Origin: Gammaproteobacteria bacterium UBA5078 | GTDB lineage: Bacteria; Pseudomonadota; Gammaproteobacteria; Pseudomonadales; Pseudohongiellaceae | DNA length: 64,000 nt | Reading direction: 5' to 3' | Assembly: GCA_002416505.1 (NCBI GenBank) | Contig: DIAM01000020.1 | Location: 189,638-253,637, forward strand | In this document: positions 28,104 through 37,025 of the stretch, in pieces | How positions within the stretch are numbered: the stretch's first letter is position 1 | How the letters are laid out: each line of letters starts with the position of its first letter | Position numbers and translations under genes: made by a program | The notes under the pieces: model-generated | What the model was told of the DNA's origin: nothing | Database searches by the model: none | What the model saw: only the letters and a program-made list of their open reading frames with translations

Positions 28104-28746
28104 GCAGCACCGCCCCCATAGTGGTCTAGATCAACTGATCGTCCAATTCGATCAGGCACTGCGCACCCTTATCCCGGGCAGTAGCACAGCAAAGCGTGCC
28201 TCCCCGGCCGCGCGCCTGCCCGAGGCCGAATTGGATGCAAGCGAGCGCATACGCGCCGCAGGTCTGATGCGCATCAACCACACCGGCGAGGTCTGCGCAC
28301 AGGCGCTCTATCAAGGGCAGGCCCTTACAGCAAAACTGCCCGACATCCGGCACGCCATGGAAGAGGCTGCGCAAGAGGAAGTGGATCACCTAGCTTGGTG
28401 CGAGCAGAGACTGCAGGACTTGGATAGCCGCGCGAGCCTGCTCAACCCAGCTTGGTACGCGATGTCTTTCGGATTGGGCGCTGCCGCCGGGCTTGCCGGC
28501 GACAAATGGAGCCTAGGCTTTGTTGCCGAAACCGAAGAGCAGGTGTGTGAGCATCTCAAGGAGCATCTGGAACGCTTGCCCGCGCACGACGCGAGGAGCA
28601 AAGCGGTATTACAGCAGATGTTAGTCGACGAGAAGATCCACGGCGACACCGCCCGTCAAGCCGGTGGAGCCTCTCTGCCACTGCCAGTCAAACTCGGCAT
28701 GCAAATGCTCTCAGTCGTGATGAAGAAGACTGCCTACCGCCTCTAG
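28096..28746 (+). CDS. coq7: Demethoxyubiquinone hydroxylase
   Basis: This 216-residue di-iron enzyme adds the last ring hydroxyl in ubiquinone synthesis. The iron ligands are seen in MRINHTGEVCAQALYQGQ, EEVDHLAWCEQRL and DEKIHGDTARQAGG. It overlaps purD by 8 nt, so the two are coupled. It converges with the OsmC gene with only two bases between, leaving no room for a separate terminator. Confidence 0.96.
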   Translation: MSEQHRPHSGLDQLIVQFDQALRTLIPGSSTAKRASPAARLPEAELDASERIRAAGLMRINHTGEVCAQALYQGQALTAKLPDIRHAMEEAAQEEVDHLAWCEQRLQDLDSRASLLNPAWYAMSFGLGAAAGLAGDKWSLGFVAETEEQVCEHLKEHLERLPAHDARSKAVLQQMLVDEKIHGDTARQAGGASLPLPVKLGMQMLSVVMKKTAYRL

Positions 28747-28748
28747 CG

Positions 28749-29171
28749 CTAGGCTTCCACAATTTCGAAATCGTGTGTGATGTGCACCCCACCCTTCTCT
28801 AGCATGATCGTTGCGGAGCAGTATTTCTCTGCGGACAAGGCCACCGCTTTGGCGACCTGCTTCTCGCTCAGATCCTTGCCAGTGACGCGGAAGTGCAGAT
28901 GAATACTCTCGAACACGGCAGGCACGGCATCCGCACGCTCGGCTTGTAGTTCCGCCACGCAGCCGGTCACGTTCTGACGAGCTTTTTTCAGAATGCTGAC
29001 AACGTCATAGGAGGAGCAGCCGCCCACACCTATCAACAGCATTTCCATGGGTCGAATGCCTATATTGTGGCCGCCACTGGACTCGGGGCCTTCCATCAGA
29101 ACACTGTGGCCACTGCCGGACTCACCAAGGAACATTACTTCGTCTACCCAGCGCACTTTCGCTTTCATCAT
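28749..29171 (-). CDS. OsmC family redox protein
   Basis: This 140-residue protein has the two cysteines of the OsmC/YhfA group: one in GVGGCSSYDVVSILKK and one in AEKYCSATIMLEKGG. OsmC proteins reduce organic peroxides; the YhfA group has no firmly known substrate. The gene order coq7, osmC, crp matches Pseudomonas. Two consecutive ATG codons (29171 and 29168) could be used. It is divergent from crp. Confidence 0.92.
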   Translation of the reverse strand: MMKAKVRWVDEVMFLGESGSGHSVLMEGPESSGGHNIGIRPMEMLLIGVGGCSSYDVVSILKKARQNVTGCVAELQAERADAVPAVFESIHLHFRVTGKDLSEKQVAKAVALSAEKYCSATIMLEKGGVHITHDFEIVEA

Positions 29172-29268
29172 CGCCTCTCTCTTGCTAATGTCAGAACTAC
29201 CTTTGCGGACAGTTCGCAGTGAGGCGGCAGATTACCACAGTCAATCGCGAAGGACGAAGCGGCAAACA

Positions 29269-29297
29269 TTCACAGTATTCGCAGACTGTGGTATACA
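29269..29297 (+). promoter_or_regulatory. Putative sigma-70 promoter of crp
   Basis: TTCACA (29269-29274) and TATACA (29292-29297) are 17 nt apart. The predicted transcript starts near 29304, about 75 nt before the crp ATG. CACAG and CTGTG half-sites 10 nt apart overlap the spacer and a TTGTGA half-site overlaps the start, so autoregulation is possible but not shown. Confidence 0.5.
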
Positions 29298-29377
29298 ATT
29301 GTGATGCTGTCGATTTAACGCACACACGAACACCTACTGCGTACAAAGTAATGCTTTTGGGGAAGGAGAATAACAAT

Positions 29378-30013
29378 ATGGCGCCTATGGCTATCACGCC
29401 ACATATTAAGGACTTGGAAAATTTCTTAACCAATTGCCATCGACGACGCTACCCAAATCGCAGCACCATCATTTACGAAGGCGATTCCTGTAATACGCTG
29501 TACTACATCATTGAAGGGTCGGTTTCCGTTGTACTCGAAGATGATGATGGCAAGGAGGTCGTCATCGCCTATCTCAACCCGGGCGATTTTTTCGGCGAAA
29601 TGGGCCTGTTCGAGCAGAAAGAGGCGCGCAGCGCCTGGTGCCGTACTCGCAGTGCCTGCGAGATCGCGGAGATAAGCTATGCTAACTTCAATAGCTATAT
29701 TCGCTCCCACCCCGAGATCGTCTTCACCATCGGTAAACAGATGGCGCATCGCCTACGCAATACCACCCGTAAGGTAGGGGATCTTGCGTTCTATGATGTC
29801 ACGGGACGCATCGCACGCACCCTCATAGAGCTCAGTAAAGAGCCCGATGCGATGACCCATCCGGACGGCATGCAGATCAAGATTACGAGGCAGGAATTGG
29901 GACGCTTGGTGAACTGTTCCAGAGAGATGGCTGGCCGCGTGCTCAAGACCCTAGAAGAGCAAGAACTTATCCATGTTAAGGGTAAGACCATCGTCGTTTT
30001 CGGTACGCGCTAA
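29378..30013 (+). CDS. crp: cAMP receptor protein (CRP/Vfr)
   Basis: This 211-residue regulator has the length of E. coli CRP. The cAMP pocket is seen in FFGEMGLFEQKEARSAWCR (with the conserved Glu, Arg and Ser), and the recognition helix in VNCSREMAGRVLKTLEEQ. The frame is open from 29219, but ATG at 29378 has GGAAGGAG before it and gives the family length. It probably controls carbon use and surface behaviour, as Vfr does. It converges with a hypothetical gene across a shared hairpin. Confidence 0.95.
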   Translation: MAPMAITPHIKDLENFLTNCHRRRYPNRSTIIYEGDSCNTLYYIIEGSVSVVLEDDDGKEVVIAYLNPGDFFGEMGLFEQKEARSAWCRTRSACEIAEISYANFNSYIRSHPEIVFTIGKQMAHRLRNTTRKVGDLAFYDVTGRIARTLIELSKEPDAMTHPDGMQIKITRQELGRLVNCSREMAGRVLKTLEEQELIHVKGKTIVVFGTR

Positions 30014-30029
30014 ACGCCATTGGCGTTTA
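30011..30029. terminator. Hairpin spanning both stop codons of convergent genes
   Basis: TAAACGCC and GGCGTTTA form a perfect eight-pair stem with loop ATT. The first TAA is the crp stop and the last TTA is the complement of the facing gene's TAA stop. It probably ends transcription or protects both messages; T-runs are short, so it is a weak intrinsic terminator. Confidence 0.6.
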
Positions 30030-30758
30030 TGCCGCACGGTCTGTGTAATATTCTTGACCACTCTCTTCGCGCGCGGCGCTATCTAGTATCTGCTGCTTGC
30101 GCGTGAGAATCAGTTGCAACTTCTCCTCACCCTCCGGCCCCTTCAGCGGCCCATTCAACAGATAGCTCTCTGCCGCTCTATAATGACCCAGGGCCTTCTT
30201 TGCGTCGGCATTGGCCATGGCCTGCTCCGCCATGTGAATATTCGAATTCACGCCTACCAGGGCGCTCAGCATGCCTAGATGCCTTGCAGTGGACTCCAAG
30301 GCTTCGCCGCTAACCTTGCGCACCTCGTAGAGATGCCGAATCAGGGCCAAGGCATCGTTGATATGGGCGCGCGCCTTAGTCACTTCGCGCTCGCTGCTGA
30401 AGCTAGTCTTGCTATCTACCCTAGAGCGCTTCGCATCGCCCCCCGCTCCCTTGTCGGCAGCACTGCTGCCCTGCCGCACTTCTGGCTCAGCGCCTCGTGC
30501 CGGGTCCAGCTTCTGAATACGCACTAGATCGCTCTTCAAGGCCTGGCCGAGCACCCGCGCAACTTCGGGATTGTCATCGACCTGTTTCAGGTTCGCGATG
30601 ACGCTGATGATGGAGGCGCGGCGCCTATCCAGAGCGGCCAAACGATAGAGGCGAATCACGTTCCGTTCCTGACGCTCTTGGGCCAAATGCACAAGCACCA
30701 GCGAGCCGACCATTAAGGCAGCGAGCATGAAGAGAGTTGGGGCGTTGGATAAAAACAT
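30027..30758 (-). CDS. Membrane-anchored protein of unknown function
   Basis: This 243-residue protein has one N-terminal membrane helix (SNAPTLFMLAALMVGSLVLVHLA) followed by mostly helical, charged sequence. A Ser/Gly/Lys-rich linker lies around residues 95-115. The C-terminal part (residues 120-225) looks like a helical repeat or coiled coil (ALALIRHLYEVRKVSGEAL, AMANADAKKALGHYRAAESYLLNG). I do not recognise a family. ATG at 30758 puts the helix at the N terminus; an in-frame start at 30791 adds 11 residues. It lies between crp and dgkA. Confidence 0.7.
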   Translation of the reverse strand: MFLSNAPTLFMLAALMVGSLVLVHLAQERQERNVIRLYRLAALDRRRASIISVIANLKQVDDNPEVARVLGQALKSDLVRIQKLDPARGAEPEVRQGSSAADKGAGGDAKRSRVDSKTSFSSEREVTKARAHINDALALIRHLYEVRKVSGEALESTARHLGMLSALVGVNSNIHMAEQAMANADAKKALGHYRAAESYLLNGPLKGPEGEEKLQLILTRKQQILDSAAREESGQEYYTDRAA

Positions 30759-30861
30759 TGGGCACCGAGGCAACGGATGAGTTTTTCGCATATTGCGATT
30801 ACTTATCTGTTATCGGCGCTTTTGGGGAGAGGTTTACTCATTTCGTTGTAAAAGAGGCAAA

Positions 30862-31272
30862 TCAGAGAAGAATTAGGCCCCAGACCATCGCCACCGTCAC
30901 CATGCCAAGAAATACGGCGGCTGAGCCTATATCCTTGGCCTGCCGGGATAACTCATGATATTCGCTGCCAACCCTGTCTACGACAGCTTCGACCGCGGTG
31001 TTAAGGAGCTCGATAATCATCAGCAATATGATGCTGCCTATTAGAAGCACCCTCTCAACCTGCGTCTGCCCTGCATAGAGCGCAACCGGGGTGAGCACAA
31101 GCAGGGTAAGCACCTCCAAACGAAATGCCTCTTCACTAGCGAACGCCGCGCGCAGCCCGGCGAAGGAATAGCGCGCCGCTGCGATCAGGCGTGGAATGCC
31201 ATGACGCTTCGGAGGGATCGGGGGTGGCACGGCCCCTTCTAAATCTTCGTCAAGATCGGGAGGTTTCGCCAT
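30862..31272 (-). CDS. dgkA: Diacylglycerol kinase
   Basis: This protein of about 136 residues has the three-helix membrane fold that phosphorylates diacylglycerol. The motifs ELLNTAVEAVVDRVGSEYHELSRQAKDIGSAAV hold the active-site Glu and Asn (written here in two joined parts of one segment, residues about 82-114). A proline-rich N-terminal extension (PPPIPPK) precedes the domain. ATG at 31272 lies one base after the trpC stop; a TTG at 31281 would overlap trpC. It is translated with the trpGDC genes. Confidence 0.9.
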   Translation of the reverse strand: MAKPPDLDEDLEGAVPPPIPPKRHGIPRLIAAARYSFAGLRAAFASEEAFRLEVLTLLVLTPVALYAGQTQVERVLLIGSIILLMIIELLNTAVEAVVDRVGSEYHELSRQAKDIGSAAVFLGMVTVAMVWGLILL

Positions 31273-31273
31273 A

Positions 31274-32068
31274 TCACGCAAACAACTCTTGTAGTTTCAA
31301 GCCAGGATTAGGGGCGCGCATGAAAGTCTCGCCGATCAGGAAACCGTAGATCCCCTTGGCGAGCATCGCCTGCACATCGCGCGCATCGTGTATGCCACTT
31401 TCGGTCACCAATACCACGCCCTGCGGCAAGCGCTGCGCGAGTCTATAGCTTACGCCAAGATCCGTCTCGAAGGTGTGTAAATTGCGATTATTCACGCCGA
31501 TCAGGTCGAAGCCCGCCTCAAGCGCGATGTCCAGCTCGGCCTCATCGTGTACCTCTACCAGAACGTCTAAGCGCATCTGCTTGGCATAGCTCGCCAACTC
31601 GTGCAACTGCGTGGGAGACAGGGCCGCCACAATGAGCAGCACGCAATCTGCCCCGATTACCTTAGCCTCCGCGACTTGATACGGGTCGATGATAAAGTCT
31701 TTGCGTATGACTGGCAGCGAGGTGGCTTCACGGGCCTGCTGCAGGTATTCGATGCCGCCCTGGAAAAACTCTCGATCGGTGAGAACGGAAAGGCAGGCTG
31801 CGCCAGCGCTTTCGTATTGGGAGGCGATCAAGGCTGGGTCGAAATCCGCGCGGATCAGGCCCTTGCTTGGCGAGGCCTTCTTGATCTCCGCGATGATCGC
31901 CGGCCTACGCGCCTCTATGCGTGTGCGTAAGGCCCCGATGAAATCGCGACGATCGTGATTGTCTTTGGCGCTCAACTCCAGCGCATCCAAACTCGTGATC
32001 GCGCTGTCGCGGGCTATCTCGAGATGCTTCTGGGCGATTATTTTCTGCAAGATTGTGGCGGTGTTCAT
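31274..32068 (-). CDS. trpC: Indole-3-glycerol-phosphate synthase
   Basis: This 264-residue TIM-barrel enzyme closes the indole ring in tryptophan synthesis. The motifs IIAEIKKASPSKGLIR, VLTDREFFQGG, VIRKDFIIDPYQV and IGVNNRNLHTFE are diagnostic. There is no fused TrpF domain. It follows trpD by 12 nt. Confidence 0.98.
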   Translation of the reverse strand: MNTATILQKIIAQKHLEIARDSAITSLDALELSAKDNHDRRDFIGALRTRIEARRPAIIAEIKKASPSKGLIRADFDPALIASQYESAGAACLSVLTDREFFQGGIEYLQQAREATSLPVIRKDFIIDPYQVAEAKVIGADCVLLIVAALSPTQLHELASYAKQMRLDVLVEVHDEAELDIALEAGFDLIGVNNRNLHTFETDLGVSYRLAQRLPQGVVLVTESGIHDARDVQAMLAKGIYGFLIGETFMRAPNPGLKLQELFA

Positions 32069-32080
32069 AGTCGTTCTTTT

Positions 32081-33109
32081 TTAGTCCTCGAAACCACTAG
32101 TGAAGGTGGCTAGTTGCTCGAGCTTGCGCAGGGCGGCACCACTTTTCATAATCTGCTGCGCACGGCGCACCCCTGCTGCGATACTGTCCTCTACATTTGC
32201 CGCATAGAGCGCCGCGCCGGCATTGAGCGCCACGATATCGCCGGCATCTTCGTCCTCATAGCTCAAGGCTTTGCGCACTAAGGCTAGGCTTTGTTGGGCA
32301 TTTCCTATCTGCAAGTTAGCGAACCCGTCGCGACGCCGCATCCCGAACTGCTCCGGAGAGATACTGTAATGGCTTATCTGCCCATTATGCAGCTCGCCTA
32401 CTCGAGTCGCGGCACTGATACTGATCTCGTCCAGACCATCTTCGGCGGCCACGATAAGGACGTGTTTGCTGCCAAGGCTGGCTAGGACATCTAACATCAC
32501 CTCGATCCACTGGGCATCGTTAACCCCCAGCAATTGATTGGGCGCCGAGGCCGGATTAGTCAAGGGCCCGAGCAGGTTGAAAATTGTGCGCATGCCAATC
32601 TCTTTGCGCGGCCCTATCACATGTTTCATGGCGCTATGGTGGCCAGGGGCAAACATGAAGCCAACGCCGACCTCGTCGATACACTCGGCGACCTGTGCAG
32701 GGTGCAGCGCAAGCTTTACGCCCGCAGCCTCTAGCACGTCAGCACTGCCACTCTTGCTGGTCGCACCACGATTGCCATGCTTGGCGACTTGAGCGCCGGC
32801 ACAGGCCGCCACCATCGCCGCGGCGGTAGAGATATTGAAGGTGTCTGTGCCCGTGCCACCAGTGCCGCAGGTATCGACTAAGTGTCCGTTGTCGACGATG
32901 TCTACGCGCGTCACAAGCTCTCGCATCACACGCGTCGCCCCTAGGAGCTCTGCCGCGCAGATTCCCTTAAGCTGCAGGCTTACGAGAAACGCGGCGATCT
33001 GCGCGTCGGTCATCTCGCCCTGCATGATGCCGCGCATCAGCTGGGTCATTTGCGCTTCGCTTAGGTCTTGGCGCTGTGCTAGCTGGCGAATTGCCGCTTT
33101 AATATCCAT
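32081..33109 (-). CDS. trpD: Anthranilate phosphoribosyltransferase
   Basis: This 342-residue enzyme adds phosphoribose to anthranilate. The PRPP loop VDTCGTGGTGTDTFNIST and the anthranilate site KHGNRGATSKSGSADVLEA are clear. It lies 12 nt after trpG in a compact trpGDC unit. Confidence 0.98.
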   Translation of the reverse strand: MDIKAAIRQLAQRQDLSEAQMTQLMRGIMQGEMTDAQIAAFLVSLQLKGICAAELLGATRVMRELVTRVDIVDNGHLVDTCGTGGTGTDTFNISTAAAMVAACAGAQVAKHGNRGATSKSGSADVLEAAGVKLALHPAQVAECIDEVGVGFMFAPGHHSAMKHVIGPRKEIGMRTIFNLLGPLTNPASAPNQLLGVNDAQWIEVMLDVLASLGSKHVLIVAAEDGLDEISISAATRVGELHNGQISHYSISPEQFGMRRRDGFANLQIGNAQQSLALVRKALSYEDEDAGDIVALNAGAALYAANVEDSIAAGVRRAQQIMKSGAALRKLEQLATFTSGFED

Positions 33110-33121
33110 GGCTTATGCTCT

Positions 33122-33709
33122 TTACACTCTTCCTACATCGAGGAAGTTCTTCAAAAGTTGATGACCGTGCTCACTCAGGATCGACTCGGGGTGGAACTGC
33201 ACGCCTTCGATAGAGAGCGTGCGGTGGCGTACTCCCATAATCTCGTCGACCCGGCCGTCGGCCTGCTCGGTCCATGCCGTAATCTCGAGGCACTCGGGCA
33301 GGGTGTCCTTCTCGATCACGAGGGAATGATAGCGGGTGGCAGTGAACGGATTGCTTAGCCCCGCGAATACCCCCTTGCCATAATGGTGCATCTCGGACAG
33401 CTTACCGTGCATGACCTTATTGGCGCGCACGATCTTGCCGCCAAAGGCCTGCCCGATGCTCTGATGCCCGAGACAGATACCGAGAATGGGAATCTTGCCG
33501 CCGAAATGGTGAATCGTCTCGACCGAAATGCCTGCCTCGTTTGGCGTGCAGGGGCCGGGAGAGATCACGATCTTCTCGGGAGCCAAGCGCTCGATCTCAT
33601 CGATTGTGATGGCATCGTTACGGTAGACCCGCACATCCGCCCCTAATTCACCCAAATACTGGACGATGTTATAGGTAAAGGAGTCGTAATTATCAATCAT
33701 TAACAGCAT
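33122..33709 (-). CDS. trpG: Anthranilate synthase component II (glutamine amidotransferase)
   Basis: This protein of about 195 residues delivers ammonia from glutamine to TrpE. It starts LLMIDNYDSFTYNIVQYL and has the nucleophile motif GICLGHQSIGQAFGG and the late VQFHPESILSEHG. The frame is open to 33802, but ATG at 33709 fits the family. Its partner trpE is about 28 kb away beside rpe, as in Pseudomonas. It is divergent from corA. Confidence 0.97.
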   Translation of the reverse strand: MLLMIDNYDSFTYNIVQYLGELGADVRVYRNDAITIDEIERLAPEKIVISPGPCTPNEAGISVETIHHFGGKIPILGICLGHQSIGQAFGGKIVRANKVMHGKLSEMHHYGKGVFAGLSNPFTATRYHSLVIEKDTLPECLEITAWTEQADGRVDEIMGVRHRTLSIEGVQFHPESILSEHGHQLLKNFLDVGRV

Positions 33710-33796
33710 GTGCAGGCTTTCCTCTAGAGCGCCCCAATCCGGCGTCGGGAATTCTAGCATGGAAAGAATCGCCGCTTCTGCCCCTGCCTGCGATCT

Positions 33797-33826
33797 TGCC
33801 ACGAAGCTGGCGTACGCAAAGTGGCA
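33797..33826. repeat. Spaced inverted repeat between trpG and corA
   Basis: TGCCAC and GTGGCA are 18 bases apart in the 158-nt region between the two divergent genes. It could be a regulator site, but chance is not excluded. Confidence 0.3.
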
Positions 33827-33867
33827 GTCATGCTACCATATTGGGCACTCCAAACGCCGAGGCGAGC

Positions 33868-34947
33868 ATGGCAAAACGCAGCAAGAAAACGACTCTGATC
33901 AGAAAGCGCGGCCGCAAGGTAGGCCAGCCGCCTGGCACCCTCGTCCATGTCGGAGAGCAGCATTCGGAGAACACTTCCCTAACACTCGTGCGTTATAACC
34001 AAGACCTCTATTCGGAGCAGGTATTACAGCAAGTCGGCGACATCGATCGCACTGCCCTTCCCGAGCAGGTGCTGTGGTGCCAGGTGGAGGGTGTACACGA
34101 CGCGGCAGTGGTGCAAGCGCTAGGCGATAAATTTCAACTACACCCCTTAGTGATGGAGGACATCCTCAACACCGATCAACGCCCTAAGCTCGAGATGCAT
34201 GAGGATTACCTCTATATCGTCGTGAAGACGCTAGAGTTCAATACAGAGACAAGCCAAGCCCGCGCCGAACAGATCAGCCTCGTGCTGGGCGACGGCTTCC
34301 TTCTCTCCTTTCAAGAGAACAGCACCGAACTGTTTCAAGGGGTTCGCAATCGCCTCAGTTCCGGCCGCCGACTTCGTGCGCTGCGCGCCGATTATCTCGC
34401 CTATGCCTTGATCGACACCCTAGTCGACAATTACTTCCTATTGTTGGAAAAATTCGGCGACAACGTGGAGCTGCTTGAGGAAGAGCTGCTCAACAACCCT
34501 ACCCCAGAAACCCTGGCGAAGATCCATCACTATAAACGTGAAATGCTATTGCTGCGCAAGGTGGTCTGGCCGCTGCGCGAGGTGTTAGTGAGCCTGAGTC
34601 GCGACGAGAGCGATCTAGTGACCCGGGACACTCAGATGTATGTGCGCGATGTTTATGACCATACGATTCATATTATGGATAGCATCGACACGATCCGAGA
34701 CCTGCTCGCTGGAATGTTAGACCTGTACATCTCCAGCGTCAGCAATCACATGAACGAGATCATGAAGGTGTTGACGATATTCGCCTCGATCTTCATGCCC
34801 CTAACCTTCATCGCGGGGGTCTACGGCATGAACTTTCAGCACATGCCCGAACTAAGCATGCCCTGGGGCTATCCCATCGCGATAGGAGTGATGGTCACGA
34901 TCGGCGTAAGCCTGGCCGCGTACTTCCGCTGGAAGAAGTGGTTATAA
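33868..34947 (+). CDS. corA: CorA-type magnesium/cobalt transporter
   Basis: This 359-residue channel has a large cytoplasmic domain and two C-terminal helices. The signature YGMNFQHMPELSMPWGYP ends the first helix, after ILTIFASIFMPLTFIAGV-type residues; the last helix ends FRWKKWL. It moves Mg2+ down its gradient. ATG at 33868 follows GAGGCGAGC; the open frame further upstream overlaps the trpG promoter region. Confidence 0.94.
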   Translation: MAKRSKKTTLIRKRGRKVGQPPGTLVHVGEQHSENTSLTLVRYNQDLYSEQVLQQVGDIDRTALPEQVLWCQVEGVHDAAVVQALGDKFQLHPLVMEDILNTDQRPKLEMHEDYLYIVVKTLEFNTETSQARAEQISLVLGDGFLLSFQENSTELFQGVRNRLSSGRRLRALRADYLAYALIDTLVDNYFLLLEKFGDNVELLEEELLNNPTPETLAKIHHYKREMLLLRKVVWPLREVLVSLSRDESDLVTRDTQMYVRDVYDHTIHIMDSIDTIRDLLAGMLDLYISSVSNHMNEIMKVLTIFASIFMPLTFIAGVYGMNFQHMPELSMPWGYPIAIGVMVTIGVSLAAYFRWKKWL

Positions 34948-35018
34948 ATCGGAACGAGATCGGTGTCTGTGGCCCCTTAGGAGTGTAAACGCGCTGCGCG
35001 GTAGGGGCTGCTGTGAGA

Positions 35019-35822
35019 CTACGAGCCCGCCTTCTCGCGGACTCGTAGCGTCTCTAGGAATGGGCCTGGGTTCTCGATAACGTCGAAGTCTTGGCCTTGC
35101 GGAAGGCAGCTCGGGCGCACGTGTTTGACTAGTCGCTCGAGCGGATCGCAGAACAGCATATCGAATGCCAATCGATCTACACCATACAGACCGCGATGCA
35201 GCATATTCGCCGAGAAAATTAGTAAGTCCCCACGCCCCATCGCCACAACTTCAGTGTTAGGAAGCTCCTCACAGTTTTTCCTTCCCCCTCGCTCCATGCG
35301 CACCCCATACTCCTCGTCCGTGTCCCAACGCACATGACTACCCGGCACTAGTTCCAGCCCCCGCTCCGGCATCAGCGCAAGACGCATATGCAGCACATTG
35401 ATGTTGTTTAACTCCGCGCGCTGCACCGCATCCGGTTCGCCAGTGTATTGAATATCGCGATGCCAATAATTGGGCTGATCTCGATTCGCGGGGTTGAAGA
35501 ATAGCTGCGTATTCATAAACGCAGCGGGTCCCGGAAAAATCGCCCGCAACAGGCACTCGATGCGCCGGTCGCCGAGGACACGAAACAGCACCCGCCTGTC
35601 TTCAACACTGAGATGATCCGAATCGGTGAGGTAGGCGCTGTTGATTGCTCGCGCTGCATACAGCGCAGAATTGGCAGCTAGCCAGCGACTATGAAAACGC
35701 AATAAGACTTCGTGCAGCGTACACAGCTCCGACTCTTCGAAGAGTCCCGCTATGAGGGCGAAGCCCTTAGCTCGGTAGGTGGTGGCCAGCTCACCCAGCC
35801 TGGCCTGATCAACGCTAGTCAC
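35019..35822 (-). CDS. Phytanoyl-CoA dioxygenase (PhyH) family protein
   Basis: This 267-residue protein belongs to the Fe(II)/2-oxoglutarate oxygenases. The facial triad is visible as His121 and Asp123 (NYWHRDIQYTG) and His209 (ANMLHRGLYG), with Arg217 as the likely 2-oxoglutarate ligand. The substrate is unknown. It starts at a GTG inside the end of the FNR gene (8-nt overlap), so an oxygen-using enzyme is translated together with an oxygen sensor. Confidence 0.85.
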   Translation of the reverse strand: MTSVDQARLGELATTYRAKGFALIAGLFEESELCTLHEVLLRFHSRWLAANSALYAARAINSAYLTDSDHLSVEDRRVLFRVLGDRRIECLLRAIFPGPAAFMNTQLFFNPANRDQPNYWHRDIQYTGEPDAVQRAELNNINVLHMRLALMPERGLELVPGSHVRWDTDEEYGVRMERGGRKNCEELPNTEVVAMGRGDLLIFSANMLHRGLYGVDRLAFDMLFCDPLERLVKHVRPSCLPQGQDFDVIENPGPFLETLRVREKAGS

Positions 35823-36639
35823 TATCGTGGACTTTTGCGATCTTCTTCAGTGCCGGCATGTCGATTACCTCGATCTCGCGGTTGTCGACTTTGACGATGG
35901 CCAATTTCTGCAAGCGGCCGAACACCCGACTCACTGTCTCTAGTGTGACACCGAGATAGCTGCCGATGTCCGCGCGCGTCATCGGCAGGCGGAAATGGGT
36001 AGGGGAAAGTTTGCGACGATGATTGCGGCTGGAGATGCTAAGCAGCAATGCGGCGACGCGCTCGTCGGCGGCGTTGCTGCTGATCAGTGTCAGCATCTGT
36101 TGGTCTTTGACAATCTCCTGCCCCATTAAGCGAAAAAAACGGCCCTGCAGGGAGGGAATCTTCATACTGAGCTCTTCGAGCTGATGGAATGGGATCTCAC
36201 AGAAAGAGCCGGTCTCCAAAGCGATTGCCGAACTACCGTAGCGATTGCTGCTAATGCCGTCCATGCCCATAATCTCACCGGGCAGATACAGGCCAGTTAC
36301 CTGTTCTGTGCCATCGCGGCTGGTCTTAAAGGTCTTGAAACTGCCGGCACGAATCGCGTAGATCGCCTTAAACTCTTCGTCTTGGTGGTAGAGATAATCC
36401 CCCTTGCTCAAGGCCCGCCCCTGTTTGACTATTTCGTCGAGACGTATAATTTCGGAGGAGTCCAAGGCAATCGGCAGACACAGCTCACCTAACCGGCATT
36501 CTCCACAAGAGATGCTGGGGTTGGTGTGGCAAGTTCGTGCCGCATAAGGTATTTCTTTCACATATATCACTGCTTTAGAAGTCGTTTTCACAGAAGCACC
36601 CTGGGCAAAGACTGGAGCGTTGACGAGCATTGTAGACAT
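35815..36639 (-). CDS. FNR/ANR-type oxygen-sensing regulator
   Basis: This 274-residue CRP-family regulator has the iron-sulfur ligands of FNR: Cys45, Cys48 and Cys54 (SCGECRLGELCLP), plus Cys147 (GSFCEIPF). The last two are 93 residues apart, as in E. coli FNR. The recognition helix LETVSRVFGRLQK has the Glu-x-x-Ser-Arg pattern that reads TTGAT-N4-ATCAA. GGGGA precedes the ATG. It probably switches on low-oxygen genes; a perfect target site lies at 50925-50938. Confidence 0.95.
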   Translation of the reverse strand: MSTMLVNAPVFAQGASVKTTSKAVIYVKEIPYAARTCHTNPSISCGECRLGELCLPIALDSSEIIRLDEIVKQGRALSKGDYLYHQDEEFKAIYAIRAGSFKTFKTSRDGTEQVTGLYLPGEIMGMDGISSNRYGSSAIALETGSFCEIPFHQLEELSMKIPSLQGRFFRLMGQEIVKDQQMLTLISSNAADERVAALLLSISSRNHRRKLSPTHFRLPMTRADIGSYLGVTLETVSRVFGRLQKLAIVKVDNREIEVIDMPALKKIAKVHDSD

Positions 36640-36798
36640 TTAAATCGTCCCCGGCAAAGGGCGGTTTGACGCAGGGTCAAGGAGCTGTTTATTAGACCTC
36701 ACTCAATCCTAACACCATATAGGCAAACTCCCCTCTCCTTCTATAAGCATAATGCCTATATACCTTGGTTAGAAATCCTGAATTCGACTTTGCCAGCG

Positions 36799-37023
36799 CT
36801 AGGACATCGACCCGGCGGGGTATTGGAAGACGGCATCGAGGGGCTGACCGAATACGAGCGCGATCTTGAATGCCAGCTCCAGAGTCGGAGAGTATTTGGC
36901 CGCCTCGATGGCATTGAGAGTCTGCCGCGTTACGCCCACCCTCTCGGCCAGCGCCGCCTGCGACATCTCATTCGCCTCGAAGCGCAAACGGCGGATGTTG
37001 TTCTGTATCGCGGTGCCTTTCAA
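36799..37023 (-). CDS. Small Xre-family DNA-binding regulator
   Basis: This protein of about 74 residues is a lone helix-turn-helix: MSQAALAERVGVTRQTLNAIE, then AAKYSPTLELAFKIALVFGQ and LDAVFQYP. It belongs to the short YozG/Xre group often paired with a membrane protein. The likely start is TTG at 37023, two bases after the stop of the upstream membrane gene, with AGGGG before it. The frame remains open to 37215, but that part overlaps the neighbour. It probably represses its own operon. Confidence 0.85.
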   Translation of the reverse strand: MKGTAIQNNIRRLRFEANEMSQAALAERVGVTRQTLNAIEAAKYSPTLELAFKIALVFGQPLDAVFQYPAGSMS

Positions 37024-37025
37024 CG

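Noticed and set aside
36666..36680. FNR-like repeat TTGAC-N5-GTCAA upstream of the FNR gene
   Set aside because: The spacer is one base too long and two positions deviate from the consensus, so I do not call it a site.
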